Source of the DNA: Chrysoporthe austroafricana
Taxonomy: Eukaryota; Ascomycota; Sordariomycetes; Diaporthales; Cryphonectriaceae
DNA length: 64,000 nucleotides
Direction of reading: 5' to 3'
Assembly: GCA_001051155.2 (NCBI GenBank)
Contig: JYIP02000003.1
Coordinates: 3,472,001-3,536,000 of the forward strand
Each line of letters begins with the position of its first letter. Positions within the stretch are counted from its first letter, which is position 1. Positions 10,899 to 23,188 of the stretch are shown one piece after another. The notes beneath the pieces were generated by a model, which saw only the letters and a program-made list of their open reading frames with translations, made no database searches and was not told the DNA's origin. The translations under genes were made by a program, and so were the position numbers.

Positions 10899-13046
10899 TA
10901 TGATAGCTCCTCTCTTTTATTCTTTCAGCACCACACACCCGTGGTTCTAATATGGTTTGTTGGGTCGGTGGTCAGGGAGTGACGAAGATGAGTCGTAAAT
11001 GGAAGATCGAGTCTGAACCCTGTGCCTCGCATACGACTTTGACTCTGCGCCAGTGGGAATCTGTCCAACAGTTTCGAGTCGGGCTGTTTTCCTGTTCAAA
11101 GTCTGGTCGTGTCGCAATGGCGCAAGCCCAGACTCATGCTCAGGGTCACGTTCAGACGAACCGTACTGTCCGGGCGCGGCAGCCAGCAGACGGGGTATCA
11201 ATCACGGCAATCGAGTGACCGGCTGCTACTCTGAATGAGCGCTCGAGCTTTGGACGTGCGCTGCGCCGTGCGGGCAGGCTGGTAGGGAGCGAGCGAGAAC
11301 GCGGCTGTGATGACCAGACTGCCGGGTTGCCGACGGTGTTTTCCGGGTTCGACAGCCAGAAGTCAAGGGAGTCGGTCCAGGTCGTCTCTGGAGGATGGGA
11401 GGTTGGAGGTTGGAGGTTGGAGGTTGGAGATGGGGTCACCGGGAGCATAACTCCGAAGCCCTGCCCATTGTCTCCTCGGTGGGCGGCCAGGGCAGTGGGC
11501 AGCTCCACCCACCCTGCCGTCACCACAGCGATGTGCCCAGGCACCTCCTACTCCTCTAGCAGTACCACATACGTAAGTACGGTAGTAGCCAGTATGTATT
11601 TTGGGCCGAAGGGGCTCCACTTTTGGGCTCAACCCAGGCCCTAACACAGGCCCTAACCCACACCTGGGCAGCTTTGGACCCTGGACTGTAGAAACCACAG
11701 GGGCAGCAAGGGCGAGAAGGGCTACCACACGTGTCAGGGTATCCCCACTAACGCCTAATCCAACGTCCATCCCAGGCCTGTCATTATCACCTGCACCACA
11801 AACCCAGCAACACCACGATATTGATCGAACATGACGCATCATGGCCCAGGAAAATTAGGAGAAAAGAAGGAGAGAGGGAGAGAGAAGGGAAAAAAAATAA
11901 TGTGCCGCCTGTTCTGCCGTTCTAAACCCAAGCTTTGCGTCTAGACAGCTCTTCGGAAAGTTGCAGGCTACGACCAAGTCTGACGCAGTGACATTTCGCT
12001 AACAATCTCATCGCTATCTCGTCAACGGAGCTCGAAAGCTGTAGGCCCGGTAGCATGAGCCAAACGAATGGCCTTACTAGTAGCTCGTTGTAACGGACTG
12101 TCGATCGCTTACACACTTGCATGGCTCTGCACCGAGGTCGCCCCAGGGTGGCTGTAATGGCTCAGGACTGACTTGAAGTGTGGAGGACAGATGCGATATC
12201 TTGACTCTCAGGAGAGAAATTGTCGATACCTTGATTTAAAATCGTGCAGAGCGCTTAGTCTAGATGCTACCCGTCCTTAGAGGTAACAGAATCTAATACG
12301 TTTAAGGTCTGGCCGTCGGTGTGTTTCCCGCTACCGTCTCCTAACGTAATTAGTCCTTGCTTCCGAGGAGGGTCCACATCCTGTCTGGGAGAGCATCATT
12401 TAGATATATAGGACAGCACTGCGCAAGATAAGTTCTGCTACCGTGCGTGACTACGGCCTTCGTCTAGTAAGCCCAGATAAGCCGTGCAAATCCGTCGCCG
12501 ACTTCACTCTGTTGCGGCACGGCTGGGCTGTCTGAGTCAGCGAGAACGGAGCGTCCCAATTCTTATACCTGACTGCTACATTTTGGCCCAGGCTCACCTC
12601 ATCAACTCTTTGCTGTTGTTACTTGGTAGAGCATGCTGGAGATGGCAAAGTTTTGGCCGCCCTCGCAAGTAAGCGTCTCTGAAGTGGGAAGTGGCTCCTG
12701 AGAAGAACGGATAAGACGTTCTCAGGACTTCGGCGCGTCCATCAATGTCTCGGGCAGCCCGTGCTACGAGATGAGGAGATTCCAGCTTCGTGAGGTGGTC
12801 TCGCCAAGCAGAGCAATGACAAGTGTCAACGTTGCTACAGTCACACGTTCGACACAAGCTACAGTGACACCGCTGTCAAAAGAACTGTCCTAACCCTGGA
12901 GTCGTCCCTACCTTTCTCAGCTACTTAGAGTGGGTTTCATGTTCGTTCAAAATTTAAGTGGTTTCTTGACATCGATATTCGACATTGTTTTCACCAAACA
13001 CTTCGTCTCAAAAATACTTCCGCATGCTAATCACTAACTGTCCACC
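10899..13046. other. 2.1-kb divergent spacer between Bud6 and the serine hydrolase
   Basis: This holds the Bud6 and hydrolase promoters. A GGAGGTT tandem repeat lies at 11398-11428. A purine-rich AGAGGGAG/GAAAA stretch lies near 11850-11900. Several open frames near 11.2-11.8 kb overlap the simple repeat and lack coding character. No gene is supported. Confidence 0.45.
11398..11428 (+). repeat. GGAGGTT heptamer tandem repeat
   Basis: Four perfect GGAGGTT copies followed by a partial copy, in the spacer about 500 bp upstream of the Bud6 start. It is non-coding as far as can be seen. Confidence 0.9.
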
Positions 13047-15022
13047 ATGCTAAGCCAACAACTTATTCTTGAGCTCCCGAAGCTCCTGATCATGTTCTTC
13101 TTGTTGAGTACTGCTCTAGGCGGACTCGACGGTCACTGTCCACCCCTTGGCTCCGTCCTGCCAGCTCCCACGGCCCCCTCATCTAGCGGACCAGTCCAGT
13201 CGGCTATCTCTCAGTTCAACGGGTACTTCTCAAGTCTCACATCCCCACTCACAGGCTCGGCCGTTTCCATCTCTGTTAGATCCATCTACGAGCCTGACAT
13301 GCTGGTCGACCTACACTACACGCCACCGGTCAGACAAGCGAGTTCTACCTTGAAAGTGGATGGGAACACTATTTATCGCGCAGGAAGTATCTCGAAGATC
13401 TTCACCGTTCTCGGTATCCTCAAAATGGGCATCGGCATGGATGACTTGGTGACGGACTACATCCCGGAGCTGCGAAACCTCCAGGCTGTCGATGAGGTGA
13501 TAGATGATGTTACTTCAGTAAGCTGGGACAACATCACTATCGGGTCTTTGGCTTCGCACACGTCTGGAATCGGGCTAGATTGTAAGTTAAAAGCCTCCTA
13601 GCGCCATGGTCGAGGTGTCTCTTGACATCAGCCGTTGACGTCTGCAGTGATGTTGGACCTGGCCAATATTCCGGAGGCCTGGACATCGCTCGGCTTTGCT
13701 GCGCTTGCAAGCAATTCTACTCCCGGTTGCCAGGGCCTGTACGGCCTGCCACCTTGTCCAGATTTTGAGTTCTTCCGGGATTTTGGCAAACACCACCCCG
13801 TCTATGCTCCTTTCACTACGCCGATGTACTCTAATCTAGGCTTCGTCGTGTTGAGTTTTGTACTAGAAGTTGTCTCGAATGTGACTTACACCGAGTTCAT
13901 TCAGAGCACTATTCTCGGTCCTCTAGGTCTAAATAATACCACCGTCGGAACACCGCCGTCTTCACCCTCGCAAGCCTTCGTTCCTGATGAAGCTGTCGAC
14001 GAGGACTGGTGGGGCGTCGACTTGGGGTGGGATACGCCGTAAGAATTCGAGTCATCCTCGGGCATGCTGCTGTGATGATCCTACTGACGACTGATCAATC
14101 AGTGTCGGAGGTTTCTACTCCACTCCGAATGACCTCATTACACTAGGCTCAGCGATCCTCAATGGCAATTTTCTCGGCTCCATCGCAACAAGACAGTGGA
14201 TGAAACCAGTCTCGTCGACTTCGAGTGTGGGGAGAGATATGGGAGCGCCCTGGGAAATTCTACGGTCTACGAATCTGGTTAGTACGAGTGTTGATGTCTC
14301 GATGCTATGCGCAGGCAGTCAGAATCTCACGTCCGCACTCTCTACAGACAGTAGACAACCGACTCATAGACCTATACACCAAAAGCGGCGACATTGGAGA
14401 CTATCACTCGAAGCTCTGTCTCATCCCTGACTATGGCCTCGTGGTGACGATCCTGACCGCAGGCGCTGAGGCAGACTTCCAGTTGAGCTTCTCAATCCTC
14501 TCCCAGCTCCTCACCACTCTGCTCCCAGCCATCGAACAGGCCGGAAAGGACGAGGTAGCCGCGATGGGAATAACCGGCACGTTCATGGACGTCTCGTCCA
14601 CCTCGACTATCACGCTCTCCGTAGATGACGGCCCAGGCCTGAACATCTCAAACTGGGTCGTCCGTGGCCATGATGTAGGAGAACTGTACGCGTCCTCCGC
14701 CATAGCTGGATCTGGAACCCCGGTGCGACCGCGGATGTACCCCACGGACCTTCAGGCCGGGGGAAACGGTACCCAGACTTTCTGGGCGTGGCGAGCTGTC
14801 TTCGATATAGGGACTGCGGAGTCCGCTGCAGAGACTGATGCACAGTTCGCGTGGCCAGGGCAGAGCTGTCAGACCTGGGCCAATATGGACAGATTTCCTT
14901 ATGGGTTCAGCAGTATCGACGATTTTGTTTTTGAGCTAGTGCCAAGTTCTGGTGGTAGTGAGCTTGTTGTGACAAGCTTGATCAATAGGGGATTTCGCGT
15001 GGGAATGGAGAAACAATCGTGA
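13047..15022 (+). CDS. secreted class-C beta-lactamase-like serine hydrolase
   Basis: Four exons, 13047-13581, 13648-14038, 14103-14277 and 14348-15022, give 591 residues. An N-terminal hydrophobic segment (LLIMFFLLSTALGG) looks like a signal peptide. The catalytic SxxK motif is SISK at residues 114-117, and the YxN motif is Tyr239-Ser-Asn in PMYSNLGF. The segment LYTKSGDIGDYHS provides the third active-site region. The C-terminal 200 residues, with many N-glycosylation sequons, match the extra domain of fungal beta-lactamase-like ARB_00930-type proteins. The family includes esterases and peptidases, and the natural substrate is unknown. The third intron was placed at 14278-14347 because this joins RSTNL to TVDNRLIDLYTKSGD as in relatives. 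A second in-phase acceptor at 14314 would insert 11 residues. Confidence 0.87.
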
Positions 15023-16950
15023 GCGGATCTCAAAGGGGATGCCACGTTGAGTTTGCATTCGTCAATGTTTTCAAAAGCATTTGTCCGACGCCTCCAATAT
15101 TGGCACCACTATCGGCCAACCTGCGGCGAAGCGCTTTCCAACTGCATCAAGGACTCATTGAAGGGAGGCCTGTGAAGGGCCTCCTCCATTTCGCGGCAAA
15201 TTTTAGGCAGACTGGAAATCATATGCCGACCTGTCACATGCCTCTTATGAAAGTCAAATTTTCAGGCCACGAGTGTTCACCTTCAGCACGGCTGTGAAGA
15301 CCTACCGGTATCCAATAATATTGCAAGCTACACAGTCAACATGACGTCCTCATTCTCATTTTAGCCCTTGTATGTGCAGACCCCCGGCTTCACAGAGTGC
15401 GGTTAGACGTGAGCTGAGTGCGTTGTCTAGATCAGGTGTATAGAATTTTGTGGACTCTATGATACCGGCATGCAAAAATAACACAACGGTCCCTGGAGAT
15501 AAAGCCACCCTTGAGGTAGTTAGGAAACTTTGTTGTAGTTAGTCAGGTTGGCCCTATTAGATTACTGTGTTGGATAGCGAGAGGGGTAACTAGTTGTACC
15601 CCTTGATACCAATGATATGGATGTGCCACTCGCTGGCCTTTCTTGGCCAAGGTCCGAGCAACTATGGGGATTATGCCACTTACTAACCGGGTGTCCTTAT
15701 TAGCTTTCTTTCTGTGCAGCGAGACATGAGCTCAATATTGCTTCCGGTTACAACCGTTGCTTTGAGTGTATACTCTATCGATTGTCATTAAGTAATGCAA
15801 TTGTATTTTTACATCTCGCTCCAGAGAGTGCTTAGTTGGGTCCCTCTTGGAGACTGGGAATAGTTCCAGTGATCTTAGGCTTTATACAGAGCACAATGCA
15901 TGTACACATCGCATCCTGATATCAACGGACATTGGGCGGCTTGTCCCCAGGAACAAGCACGGGATCATCATAAACCTGGGCCATACACTGAATGACGAGC
16001 ATAAGAGGTTCATAGAGTGCTCGAAGGGGCAATACATTATGTAGAAGTGTTAGTTGGGTTGCAATTCGTCGCCGAGAGGCCGAAGCACTACCTGTGGATG
16101 TTCGACGTTCGACCTATCCAGTCACATATATGAATACAGCACTTTTGGAGGTTAATGCTGGGTCGTCCCAGAGTACGTAACGCTCACACGATGATGTATT
16201 CATACAGATCAACAATTGATTTCGACGGCCTGGGCGCCTAAAAGAGGTATACGCTGTGAGTGGCACTTATCCGCAAGTCACACTACCAGTGTAGCTGGAG
16301 ATGAAGAAGATCAGTATAGATAGGTATTGTGAATGACCACACCGTCTCCACAAAAACCGTTCCAAAAACAAACTCAGGCATTTCCACAAATGAAAAAATA
16401 CGAGAGATGCCTTTTATCCTAGTGAAAAATCTTGTGCCTAATGGCAATCGAACTTGTCTAGAACGCTTGAGCAGCGCAAGTTCTTCTAGGCGGTCTTACA
16501 TCCGTCTTCTGTACAGTGGGTGGTCCCTCGAGTTGAATACTCCATTTGCGAGATAGGGAGGTCTGAGCCGTACCATTATTACAGTGCTGCGGATGCTGTT
16601 CGGCCTGCCGCAAATTGTGTAGGTTGTCATGTAGAATATGTTCCTGCAGTATCGCAATAATTGGAACATTATAGCAAGCCAGGCATTATGACACGAAGTT
16701 GGAGACGCGGATTGGTAATTGAGGCACCGCCGACACGACCCGGCAGGATCAGGAGCGATAGCGGAGAGAGCGGCAGTCAGACACCCTGGTTTGCCATCGA
16801 CATTGATGCTATCATAGGCCGTTAGTACGGTCTCCACTCGGGGGCATATTCCCGGCGTCTTGCGCAGTAACCGTTCTTATCTCTCTCTCACATTGTCTCT
16901 TTTCAACGTCCTGCCATTAAAGACAGCAGATTCTCGCAAGATTCAAAAGA
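15023..16950. other. 1.9-kb AT-richer spacer
   Basis: Same-strand spacer between the hydrolase and the carboxypeptidase. It is visibly more AT-rich than the genes, with short stop-interrupted frames. I see no gene, RNA or repeat family here. The promoter of the carboxypeptidase must lie at its right end. Confidence 0.4.
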
Positions 16951-18777
16951 ATGACTTTGAAAGAAAAACTACCCTTGCTCCAGGGTGGGAGCCCTGTAGA
17001 GGCGCGCAAGACGATCTCGCTACCACCGCGTTCTGGATGGCTAAAGCTATGGGCGGCGCTCGCTGCGCTTGCACTTCTGCGCTTTTGTTGGACGATGTCC
17101 TTCCTGGGCGCGTTTTTCCCATTCTATCGTCCGCACCATTCTGGACGAACGGATTTTGCAAAACAATGTCGTCAGGTCGACCCCATCTTCCCCAGCCAGA
17201 AGAGCCCTGCGCTCGACTCGATGGATGGGTACCTCGCCTCACCCCAGTTCCTCAACGCCAGCGTGCCCCGCCTGGCTGGCGCCGTACAGATCCCGACACA
17301 ATCGTACGACGACATGGGCCCCATTGGCGAGGATTTGCGTTGGGACGTCATGTACGATCTTGCGCAATATCTGGAGCGCACCTTTCCGCTTGTATACAGC
17401 ACGTTGCAGCTGGAGAAAGTCAACACCCATGGCCTACTATTCACCTGGCAGGGCTCAAACTCAAGCTTGAAGCCCACTGTGTTCATGGCTCATCAAGATA
17501 CGGTCCCTGTTGAGTTGTCGACCATTGAGCAGTGGACGTATCCCCCGTGGAGCGGCGAATTTGACGGCCGCTTCCTGTGGGGTCGTGGCGCCTCTGACTG
17601 CAAGAACAATCTGGTCGGAATCTTGGAAGCCGTCGAGCTACTAATTGACGCTGGGTTCACACCCAAGAGGACTGTGGTGCTATCGTTCGGCTTTGATGAG
17701 GAGATCTCGGGTGCCCAAGGCGCCGGCCATCTTGCGAAGGCAATTCTTGACAGGTACGGCAGAGACGGAGTGGCAATCATTATCGACGAAGGCTCGGGCC
17801 TTTCCAAACAGTGGGGAACTTTGTTCTCCTTGCCTGCGGTCGCGGAGAAAGGCTATATCGACGTCGATGTCATTGTTAGAATGCCTGGCGGTCACTCCTC
17901 TGTGCCACCGAAACATAACGGCATTGGCGTGATGGGGGAACTAATAACGCACATTGAGGCCAACACCTACGAGCCTCACCTTCATGACGAGAATCCTGCT
18001 CTGGGCCTGCTGCAGTGTGGTGCCGCTTACTCGCCAGACTTCCCACACAAGCTGAAGAAAGAGCTGCGACATCGCCATTCAGGAGATGCTGAAGTGTGCC
18101 ACAAGAAGGATAAGCTGGCTCTGGAGGCTGCAAAGATTTCAGACTACACCAAGTATCTGTTCACGACGTCCCAGGCAGCGGATCTCATTGGCGGCGGTGC
18201 TAAGATTAACGCCTTGCCGGAGCGTACGGTGCTCACCGTAAACCACCGGGTCAACGTCGGTGACCACACTTCGGACGTCAAGGCTCATATTACGAAGATT
18301 GCGGCGCATGTGGCAAAGAAATTCAATCTCACTTTGCATGCCTTCCCAGAGGATGGCGGAGAGACCCCCAGCTCTATCACGCTCAAGGTGGCGTTCCACT
18401 CGACCCTTGAGCCGGCTCCTGTGTCTCCATTTACCTACGACGGCGAGACAAATGCTTGGTCAATCTTGTCAGGTACCACGCGCGCCCTCTACGGAGAAGA
18501 GTTGATCATGGCCCCGGCATTGTCCACTGGCAACACAGGTACTTGGATCTTATTGTCTTGAACTTTGTACGCTTGCAGTGCTAACTCTTGACAAGACACC
18601 AGATATTATTGGGACCTGACGAGCAACATCTACCGATACGGCCCTGGTTACGATGAGGAGGAGCTTGGTCTTGGTGGAATCCACACTGTCGACGAGCGGG
18701 TCAGTATGCTGGCTCACGTCAAGGGGGTGCAATGGTATAGTATGTTCGTGAGGAACATGGACGAGGCTGATCTCTGA
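16951..18777 (+). CDS. CPS1: M20-family carboxypeptidase S (vacuolar-type metallopeptidase)
   Basis: Two exons, 16951-18538 and 18596-18777, give 589 residues. The intron (GTACTT...AAG, phase 1) joins STGNT to DTRYYWDLT, as in the yeast carboxypeptidase S family. A single hydrophobic segment at about residues 31-50, after a short N-terminal tail, makes it a type II membrane protein of the secretory route or vacuole. Zinc-site residues are visible: His in MAHQDTVPV (about 180), Asp in GRGASDCKNN, the catalytic Glu pair in FDEEISGAQG, and Asp/Glu in IIDEGSG. The dimerisation-domain motif MPGGHSSVPP and a final zinc-ligand region (GGIHTVDERV) are also present. It should release C-terminal residues from peptides, feeding amino-acid recycling. 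Length and motifs are complete. Confidence 0.93.
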
Positions 18778-20974
18778 TGATATGCTCCGTGCCCTGGTCT
18801 GGAGCCTATGGTTCTGTATCTTTTCATTGCTATGGCTTGAGCCTCATCAATCCGGCTAGGATATAAACACGATGAGAACTGCGGATTTGGGGTGCCTTTA
18901 CTACAGCACCCGCATAGCTATATGATTTCGGCTCGACAGCATTCTTTTTGATCGAAGATTCTGATCATCCGCATCCGTACAGGAATTTATCGGTAAATAC
19001 ATCGTCCTAGTTCAATAATTCCCTCCGATGACAATGGATTTCCGCAAATTTGCAATGAGCTCTGTATAGACAATGGCGCACCCCTCGGCTGCTCTCCTTT
19101 TGAGAGTCTTCCCATGGGATAACTTTGCATCGGATACCATTCATCACCTCTATAAGGCAATAGGCGTGAATCTCCATAATCTCCTGAGAATGTTGCTTTA
19201 TGGTATTCTCTGGGGAGGAAATCACAGCCTCTCCTGGAATACCAACAAACCCCTCTAATCATCCCATTGGGGAATGGCTGCCCAGATTTCTTGCCTAGAA
19301 CACACCACAGCCTCATTCTCAGTACCATTTGGGACGTGCTGCTGCTGTGCGCCATGGGTGCTCCGCCTGTCACACTCTATTCACTGCATGGACACCACAA
19401 ATTGAGAAGACACCCGTTAGACGTCCAATTTTCATTGCCTCCGCCTTGCCTGCTGCGTTCGTACACAACAAGCTTACAGCTGATCGAGAAGAGCATTCCA
19501 GGAGTGAGGATCGTCCCAAGAGCCAGGGGGAAAGGAAAAAGGGGGGGGGGAATGCCGTCATATGGTGATATTCTTAGTGCAAAAATTCGCTCGAGAGATA
19601 CGTCGTAAAAGAGTGCTGTGGAAAGCTTTGGTTTCCTGTATGATATATCTTAGCAGGATCGAACAACATTAGAATGGATCGCTCTTAATATGAAAGGTAG
19701 TTCCGCGCCTACGCAAAGAAGAGAATGACAAGGCAGAAATAGCAAGTAGAAAAACACAAAACCGCCGTGGGCGCAGTACGTAGCTGTCTAGGCTACCGAT
19801 GCAACATCACGAACAAGGATCATGATTCCAGCTCTCATTTATCCTCTACCTACTCTGGACACTCTGCACATAACCTTCACGCTTATATTGGTGCAATCAA
19901 ATAAGAAGGTTATACGGCATACCTAGATAGGTGAAGATGTCAGCCCTCTGATTTCAAGGGCAGCACTGCTCCAGAATATGACGGGTACTCCTTCACAGCA
20001 TTGCAGCATTTTGCGGTAGCAAGAGCTGAACACACAACAGACAAAATGGGAAAGGCAAGTGAAGCCTCGTCGCATCGACCTGGAGCCTGTTCTCAGGCCT
20101 CCAATTGGTAGACGGTCACTCCCGATCTGAGGTGGTCGTGGTGGAATTACTGCAGTGGAGACTAAATATGCATGTTGGTTCCAGGAACTCAATTTTGAAG
20201 CATTTTGATTCGGCCAGTCGTTGGTTCCATTGTGTCATTGGTTCCCTCAGGGTACGATAGTGGGCGTTGGTTACAGCCGAAACACCAGGACTAGCTACTT
20301 GGTAGGCAGATAACATTCAGTCCTACAGTAAAAAGCAAGAATTCATGCAAGATAAACTGCAAATGGAAAGGTGGGTTGGTGGTGTTGCTGGCATCTAACT
20401 CCACACATATTTCCTAATGAGTTCTCTCCGTATGCTCTTGGGATGATATATCTGATTTTCCAGAGGTCTGCTGCCGTACGTAGTTAAGATCGGCCCAGGA
20501 CACCACGAGCATCTTCAAAGTTTTTATCGCTTTCTCACTTTGAACCAGAAAACTGCCGAATCGAGAACATGAACTGTCACTGAGCCCCACGGACAATGTG
20601 CTGATTCAAGGGGCCTGGGCGCTTAATTATCGCCTGGCGCGGCGGTGGCTGTGTCCTTCAGCCAATCCGATTATACCCCAAGCCTCCTGCCGATTGGAAT
20701 TTTTGCACTTACCGGGCCGACCAGTGTCGCACCATATACCCGACGAGTCTCGAGATGTGGCTGGCCAAGGCTCAGCTACTATAGATATAAAAACCATTTC
20801 GCTTTCCTACACCTCATATTGCTTTCTTTTCTTTCCTCACCTTGTCACTGAAAAGTCAGTCGAGTTGCGCTGACTGCCGACAAGTTGATCGAGCTCCTGG
20901 GCTGTTTCTCCTTGTGCTCTAATACCATTGCAGAAGCCTGTCTTGTTCGGGTCACGGGAGACTACACCGTCCTA
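18778..20974. other. 2.2-kb spacer with no supported gene
   Basis: It contains a G-run near 19541, many short frames without conserved features, and at the right end a TATA-type element for the next gene. No gene or transposon relic was recognised. Confidence 0.4.
20786..20793 (+). promoter_or_regulatory. TATA-like element
   Basis: TATAAAAA lies about 180 bp before the chosen ATG at 20975, followed by a C/T-rich stretch, a common arrangement for fungal transcription starts. A CCAAT sequence lies upstream near 20660. The link to the downstream gene is inferred from position. Confidence 0.45.
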
Positions 20975-22472
20975 ATGGCGACCGCCGAGGAAGTCGACGA
21001 CGAGTACTTCCAGCAGCTGCCTGAGCCTTACCTTTTCTATCGTCATGATACTGGGATCAGCAAAGCATGGCAGTCCATACTGGACAAGGAGATTGGGAGA
21101 CACGTCAACGAAATAAGAGATGGCATCAACGTTATTCACTCGAAACAAAATCGATTGCGGAAGTCCATAGCCCGATTCGAAAACGACGAGAAGGCCGAGA
21201 AAGTGCTTCGCGATTTCATCGACGACAAGCTCCCCGGCCTCTACAAGCTGCTATCGCAGGTCGGCCAGTCCAGGCAGACTGGCCAATCCAACCAGTCCGA
21301 CCAGACCAACCAGACCAACCAGTCCAACCAGTCCGACCATTCCGTAGCCTATCCATCCCCAACTCGCGCTACAGAGCTAGTCGTTGTCAACGACGACGAC
21401 GACACAGACGCCCGGTCCTTTACTATGGACCTGGATACATCTCCACTTGCAACCCGCTTCGAACTAATAACAAGCATGGGCCCGCCACCTCGCACTCTGA
21501 CGTCTGCACCTGAAGCGCCGATGACACCGGTCACACCAAGAACGAATAGGCTGACGACTGGAGCCGGGCCATCTTGTATTCGAAAGGATACACAGACTCC
21601 AACATCACGTGGCGATGCAGATCCCACCAGCCTTCGGACAAATGGCAAACGGCCCCTGAACGACAGTTCCGCGGAAGGAGAGCAGACCCCCGGGTCCCCG
21701 TCAAAGAAAGCGAAAAGCTTCGTGCCGGCTGATGTCTCAAGCGGCCCTTCAGCCAAAGTGACGAAATCCATGTTACTGTTCGATGTAATTGAGGAGGATT
21801 ACATCTTTGCTGACGAGAGGTGTGGGCCTGGGTGGTATGTCGTCAGATGCAACATGGATCCAAAGCGTATCAACATCCCAGAACATTTCAGACAACATCC
21901 GTTCGAAAACGATCTGGCTCTGAATCACTTCAACAACAAGAGTCTGAGATGCCATGATCCGAGGAGCAAATACACTATGGAAGATATCATCCGAGAATTC
22001 ACGTATAGAGGTAAGTGGATTTAGTCGTGTGGCCCTGGTATGCATTGTTCATTAGCTGGATTTCTGACACGGCCGCTCCCAGTGTACGGTTCGATCACAA
22101 ATTCAGACCCCTCAGAAGAGGATGTCCAGTCCTCCAATGAATATTTACGTTTGAAAATGGACAGGGGGGCTGCAGACGCTGCGAAAGCTTCATCTAAAAA
22201 GCCAGGTAGAGGCAAAGGGAAGAAGAAGGCGGCGGAAATGGGTCCTCGCTTTGTCGCAGCCCATGGCAGGTCTCCTACTGAGGAGACGGATGCGAGTTAT
22301 CGCGAGGAGGTGAGTATCTATCAATCTCTTCCTGCACGGACGCCATGGCATGTGCTGATTCTGTCAGTGATCTTGGCTTGAGCAGTTACTCGAAAATGTG
22401 GCATCGCATCTTCTTCCTTACCTCCAGGAAATTGAATTACGGCCTAGAGCAAGGAGCGCGGAGGTTCGCTGA
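20975..22472 (+). CDS. uncharacterised fungal protein with a Q/N/S/T repeat and a Cys/His module
   Basis: Three exons, 20975-22010, 22083-22309 and 22386-22472, give 449 residues. The introns are GTAAGT...CAG and GTGAGT...CAG. I chose the ATG at 20975 ([16 protein letters not shown]) rather than the open frame further upstream, because the TATA-like element and leader lie just before it. Residues of about 30-95 are helical and charged. Residues of about 105-122 are a nine-base tandem repeat encoding [17 protein letters not shown] Pro/Ser/Thr-rich, basic middle (with SPSKKAKS) suggests a nuclear protein. Residues of about 285-345 hold a module with a conserved-looking Cys/His/Trp pattern: [11 protein letters not shown], then HFRQHPF, HFNN and CH. 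This may be a zinc-binding fold of the kind found in fungal DNA- or chromatin-associated proteins, but that is inference. Another basic stretch ([14 protein letters not shown]) precedes the C-terminus. Function unknown. Confidence 0.72.
21288..21341 (+). repeat. nine-base coding tandem repeat (CCRACCAGW, six copies)
   Basis: Six consecutive nine-base units, the last imperfect, inside the uncharacterised gene at 20975-22472. The unit is a multiple of three, so copy-number changes would lengthen or shorten the Q/N/S/T run without shifting the frame. Confidence 0.9.
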
Positions 22473-23188
22473 AGTCCCAAATGCCGCCACTCATCGCGCT
22501 AGCGTCTTGAACATAATCGGCGACAGCGATAGAGCATAGTGCCACTGAGAGTAGGAGTCTTGAGAGAACATACAGCCCCAGAAAGAGCCTCTCCAGGCTG
22601 ATGTGAATTAAGCCGGCCGCAGTGATTCGCTTTTAGGGGATGCTGTTTCATGAGCTACAAAAAATGCTGCAAGACCGTTGCGCGGCTATTTGCATCCTCC
22701 TAAGCCATTGAGAATTTGTGTTCAGCCAGAGATCGCCCCCCTTCCTCCCTTGGTCTTTGTAGTCACATTGCTAGCAATATTCAGAATAAGTGCTAGGTTG
22801 AACGGATATACGTGATATGCAGTCTCTCGGTAGCTTGTGTAGGCGCTGCAGTATGAACAAAGAGATGTTATGCAGGTAATAGAGTCAGGACTAAGATATA
22901 TCTGCCAGACGAATATCTTTCATCTTAGAGAGCGCGATTGCAGGCTGCGATCTAAGTTGGCGGAAGGTTGATATTGCAGCCTTGTTAGATCTACTCAATA
23001 CGTACTACGCCACTGGGGACACCCTGCAGCCGCCCCGCAGATTGACTATACAGTAGGGACCTGGATTTGAACCTCAACCCCACTAAGCAGCCGCTCCGAA
23101 TTTTTCGTCAGCGAACTTTTTGATTGATCGTCGACTCTCGAAACAAGCACCGACGAGAGGCGCCCTTCTCACTACCAAGCAATTAAAA
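22473..23188. other. spacer between the uncharacterised gene and TRM6
   Basis: About 700 bp, AT-richer, holding the 3' end of one gene and the promoter of TRM6. No coding or RNA signal was accepted. Confidence 0.4.

Noticed and set aside
11627..11660. CCCTAAC-like units resembling telomere repeats
   Set aside because: Only two separated copies in unrelated sequence; too few for a telomeric or interstitial telomere tract.
23040..23110. A tRNA T-arm-like sequence (reverse of GGACCTGGATTTGAACC)
   Set aside because: The T-stem pairs poorly, and no anticodon arm, D arm or acceptor stem could be folded around it.
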